The position numbers were made by a program, and so were the translations under genes. Shown here in pieces: positions 60,303-64,000 of a DNA stretch of 64,000 nt. Within the stretch, counting starts at the first letter, position 1; each line of letters opens with the position of its first letter. The stretch comes from Balanoglossus misakiensis (taxonomy: Eukaryota > Hemichordata): the NCBI GenBank assembly GCA_040954595.2, contig CM082585.2, positions 9,114,001-9,178,000 on the forward strand, in the 5' to 3' direction. The notes under the pieces were generated by a model. The model was not told where the DNA came from. It did not search any database and was given only the letters and a program-made list of their open reading frames with translations.

Positions 60303-63300
60303 ATGCCGAATAAATCAAAGCGCAAAACTAAGTATGGAGACGTTACCACAGGCAGACAGTTCGACATGCTCGACGAAGAGGGCTGGGACGCCATCTTGCC
60401 TGTTCCAAAGTTTTCATTCCCGGTGGCAGCTATCTTAGTTGCCTCATCGGCGGTACTGTGTTTCTACCAAAGTTGCTGGGCAGAGTTTACATTAGATGAC
60501 CGGGAAGCTTTAATCCATAACAGAGACTTGAGACCTGAAACACCCGTCACAAGTCTTCTAACGCATGACTTCTGGGGTTACAATATTTCTATCAACGGAA
60601 GCCACAAATCGTACCGTCCACTCACAGTTCTGACTCTGAGGTCAGTTATATTTCAATTTCCAGTTAAGAAACAAAATGTAAGAACTAAAGCCTGTGCCAC
60701 AATTTCAAGACTTTGGGACAGAAAAGGAAAGCGTTTAATCGATGTTTTAACTTGCAGGTGGAATTTCATCTTGGCTGGTGGACTGCACCCCTTTGGATTT
60801 CACCTCGTAAACGTTATTCTCCACTCAGTTGTGTGCGTCGTGGTCCTTAAGGTCGTGTCTGTCGTCTACGCGGGAATCTTCAATGAAAATGGCAGCCAGT
60901 CACTTTCTTCCCCGCGGGCCAGTCTTCTCACCGCCATTTTGTTCGCGGTTCACCCGGTGCACACCGAAAGCGTGAGTGGTCGTCTCATAAAGATCGGCGT
61001 TTTGAATAAATCGAATATGCCACTGGTCCGTATGGACCAAACAGTACCTCTATCGCTATGGTAGATTATACTAGTAGAATTTTTTATCGTTGCCTTTAGG
61101 TTGCAGCTAATGTCGGTCGAGCAGATCTCTTGTGCGCGCTGTTTTTCTTCCTGTCGATGTGGATATACGTCAGAGCGTTTCCTTCGGGTTTGTGGTTTCT
61201 TTACTATAAATATAATGTATTTTCAAACGTTAACACACAAAATGGTATTGGTATCATCCTACCCATCTATGACTATGAATAGTAATGCACCATGAGGCCA
61301 TGAGATTCATATAATCTGTAGTCAAGTTTATATTTATTTCAGGGGATGATGACGTCAGTGTTTCTGGCTTCCATGACAGCAAGTCACCGGCCAGTTTTTC
61401 ATCTGGATATGTCGTGGCTGCGATCATTTTAGCTGTGTTGTCCATGCTTAGTAAAGAGCAGGGGATCACGGTACTGGTAAGTTGTGCGAAGGACCAAAGT
61501 ATGAAGTTGGGAGGGGGGAAACAATGTCTGTGTCGTCATCAGTTTGTGAGAGATTGAGACTCATCTGGAAATCTCAGAACAGCGCCACCAACCACCTGTT
61601 GATTTAGCGTGGTTTCAAACGAACAGAAAGGCAAACAAGATAAAATATTTCACTGGCTTTTATTTCGTTCTTTCAGGGTGTACTGGGCGCATATGATTAC
61701 GTCATAATATGCAGACGGAAACCATCCGAGGCTCTGAAGCTTTTTTCAAACGACTACCGAAGCCAAAACTCGCGGTGGCTGAAGCCGTTTCTATTGCGCG
61801 TCATCATGTTGGCATCGTCTGTTCTTCTTCTCATAGTATATCGTTACGTCATCATGTCTACTGGTGCCCCCAAATTTCCAAAAGATATCAACCCAACTGC
61901 ACACGCACCACTTTTATCACGGGTATTTCTTATTTTTGAAGTTTATGAAGAAGTTTTTTTGTAATTCTTCAAGTGGATTTCAAGTTTATTTGTTGATATC
62001 TGTTTATATACGTTTTTATTATTATTTGGTTTGTGTCTCTCTTTGTTTTCATACAGATATTGACGTTTCCTTATCTCTACGCGTTGAATTGTTGGATTCT
62101 TATAAACCCCTGGTGGTTATGTCACGACTGGGGCGAAGGATGCGTGGGACTTCTCTCGACTCCTTTAGATTTGCGAGTCCTCGCCGTCGTCGTGTTTTTC
62201 GCTTTCATCGTGTCGTTCTCTTTCTACGCCCTTAGGCACGGCGACGAAAACAAGTAAGTCATTAAAAGCACTGTGTCTATAGGTCAACAGATATACACTA
62301 TAAAGTAGAAGGCCCCACTCACGAACTGACTTCGTTTTGTTGTTTCAGAGTAGTGTTCACTGCCATGCTTCTGTTGGTCGTCCCGTTCCTACCAGCGTCC
62401 AATATTTTCTTCCACGTCGGGTTTGTCATTGCAGAGAGGGCGCTCTATATACCACTTCTCGGCTACGCCATCTTGTTGACGCTGGCGATAGTCAAACTCT
62501 GCGAAAAATGCAGTGTCCACTCACGTAAAGTACGAATTAAAGTCTCGCACATTTGGATATTTTTTCTCACATAAGAATAATTATTTTCGATAATCAAGAT
62601 TTACATTCAAACGTACCAGAAACATGTATTTTTGTGAAAGAGCCGTTTTGGCCAAAAACACCAACTTTTAACATTTCGTCAAAAAGCCTTCAGTTAACCA
62701 AACACTGTTCTGGTTTTGTTAGAAGAATGATGATAAATCTCTTTGGGACTCATTTCAAGTTTCCAACATTTATGTCAACTATCGTGTTCATTGATGTAGG
62801 TAATTCGCGCCATCCTTTTGGCATTGGTCGTGTGTTACGCCATCAGGAGTATTCGCCGGACTGGCGATTGGTTGGATGATCACCGACTTCATCGTTCAGC
62901 CATTAGAGTCTGTCCGTTAAATTCCAAGGTGAGAAAGACAGGACAATTTGGCTGTTAACCTGGACTCTACGTTTTTTTATAGCCGCATGCACACACATAC
63001 AAAGCGTTTTGAAAATATCTTTGATCGTCTCGTCTAGGGTATAACTGTCTTTTACTCGGGTAAATGCAATTCTGATATGCCACCTGGCAATGATGCATAA
63101 CACAGAAGACTTTTTTTCATTATGTTCCGAGTTAACATTTGAATCTTCTTTTCCCTTTTGTAAATGAATACAAATCCAAGGTTCCGTTCAACATCGCCAA
63201 GGACCTTGACGATTTGGGCAACAAGACAGAAGCAGAGAAATGGTACAGAGAATCTTTGAGGTACATCTTCCGTTTTTTGGGTACATGTACTTCAATATGG

Positions 63301-63963
63301 CCCTCTACGGCGATTATGAATTGCTGCTGTTGACCACATGTGGACTGACTGTGTTTTGACTTAACAACAAATTACATTAATCAAAATTTTCGAAATAATC
63401 TAAATTCCGATAATTTCTTCTCTTTGTCTGATACGTTTGGTACCTGTAGGGTCAATGCTAACAACAGAGGGGCGCTGATGAATCTCGCCAATATCAAGAT
63501 GGTGGATGGTGAAACTGAAGAGGCCAGGATGTTGCTCGATAAATGCCGAATAAATACAAAAGACAAAAGAGATTTGTGTGTGGAGAACACGGTTCATGAG
63601 TTGCCATGGTTAGATTCTAGTTGACATGCAAATTGCAAAATCTCAATGAAACTAGACCACAAGGCTAGACTGTGTGTGGAGTATAGCGAAAAAAACAGTA
63701 GTCAGGATTCTAGACTAGTAGTGATGCAGGTGATCCAAACTCTCACAACTCCCAACCACATCTAAACAGCATCTCATCTGTCACACTACAGACCGACTAG
63801 ACCAAACGTCTGGCTGAGTCTTGGAAACCTCTACAAGGACAATTACAAAGACTACCAGGTGGCCATGCATCATTACAAGGAAGCCGAGAGACTTGCCAAG
63901 ATTTACTTTTATGCTGATGAAAGGCTGTCCCTAGCTGGCATCTATAATAATCAAGCAGTTGTG
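60303..63963 (+). CDS. TMTC4: TMTC4-like transmembrane and TPR O-mannosyltransferase, 5' part (gene continues past the window)
   Basis: Exons: 60303-60640, 60758-60971, 61100-61187, 61343-61476, 61677-61922, 62057-62253, 62349-62529, 62800-62928, 63181-63260, 63450-63575, 63792-63963 (1905 nt in frame, 635 codons so far). TMTC proteins are multipass ER enzymes that O-mannosylate cadherins. The first luminal loop has the acidic pair in FTLDDREALIHNRDL, then HDFWG and SHKSYRPLTVLTLRW. Later blocks HPVHTESVAANVGRADLLCA, SKEQGITVLG, LINPWWLCHDWGEGC, PASNIFFHVGFVIAERALY and CPLNSK match TMTC4 best. TPR repeats begin at exon 9 (NIAKDLDDLGNKTEAEKWYR). The donor of exon 10 (TTT|GTGTGT) is the least certain junction. 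The last donor seen is GTATGT at 63964. Confidence 0.88.
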
Positions 63964-64000
63964 GTATGTGCTCAAACAATTTGGTCACGTCTCATTTCTT

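Overview
The window looks like a piece of an animal nuclear genome. Its genes are split by GT-AG introns (plus one GC-AG intron) and belong to animal families: FAM43, galactose-3-O-sulfotransferase, a tolloid-like astacin metalloprotease, transmembrane Ig-superfamily receptors and TMTC4. Short introns, tandem paralogs, poly(C)/poly(G) tracts and many short dispersed repeats suggest a marine invertebrate, possibly a deuterostome such as a hemichordate or lancelet. The species is not determinable by eye. No bacterial operons, CRISPR arrays, rRNA genes or convincing tRNA genes were seen.

Layout. Positions 1-12763 are a satellite of about 147 copies of an 87-bp monomer with higher-order duplication, ending in about 2.5 strongly diverged monomers (to about 12985). 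An intronless FAM43 gene follows (15053-15880, +) with a recognisable TATA/CCAAT/E-box promoter. A 5.3-kb gene-free stretch carries a foldback element. Next are two tandem two-exon Gal3ST-type sulfotransferase genes (21182-23111 and 25559-27223, +). Converging on them is a 16-exon, 924-residue tolloid-like metalloprotease gene (27833-42697, -). Its intron 11 holds two intronless coiled-coil ORFs on the opposite strand (29967-30257 and 30340-31377), and its 7.2-kb intron 1 holds a 239-bp tandem repeat loaded with nuclear-receptor half-sites.

The right third starts with an unrecognised six-exon gene (46599-49310, -) that includes a 12-nt microexon. Two tandem nine-exon type I membrane receptors follow (50237-53769 and 54832-57969, +), each with two Ig-like domains. 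The window ends with the 5' part of a TMTC4-like gene (60303 onward, +), cut by the window edge.

Most promising system. The two Ig receptors have matching intron phases and very different tail ends, but share an identical cytoplasmic block, VTCNFMGDVNIGG. Its VNIG core resembles the tetrad of RHIM amyloid signalling motifs. This would be a small receptor family with a possibly amyloid-type signalling module. That is inference and needs testing.

Exon models were assembled by hand from splice signals, reading-frame continuity and family knowledge. Every complete multi-exon model closes in frame.
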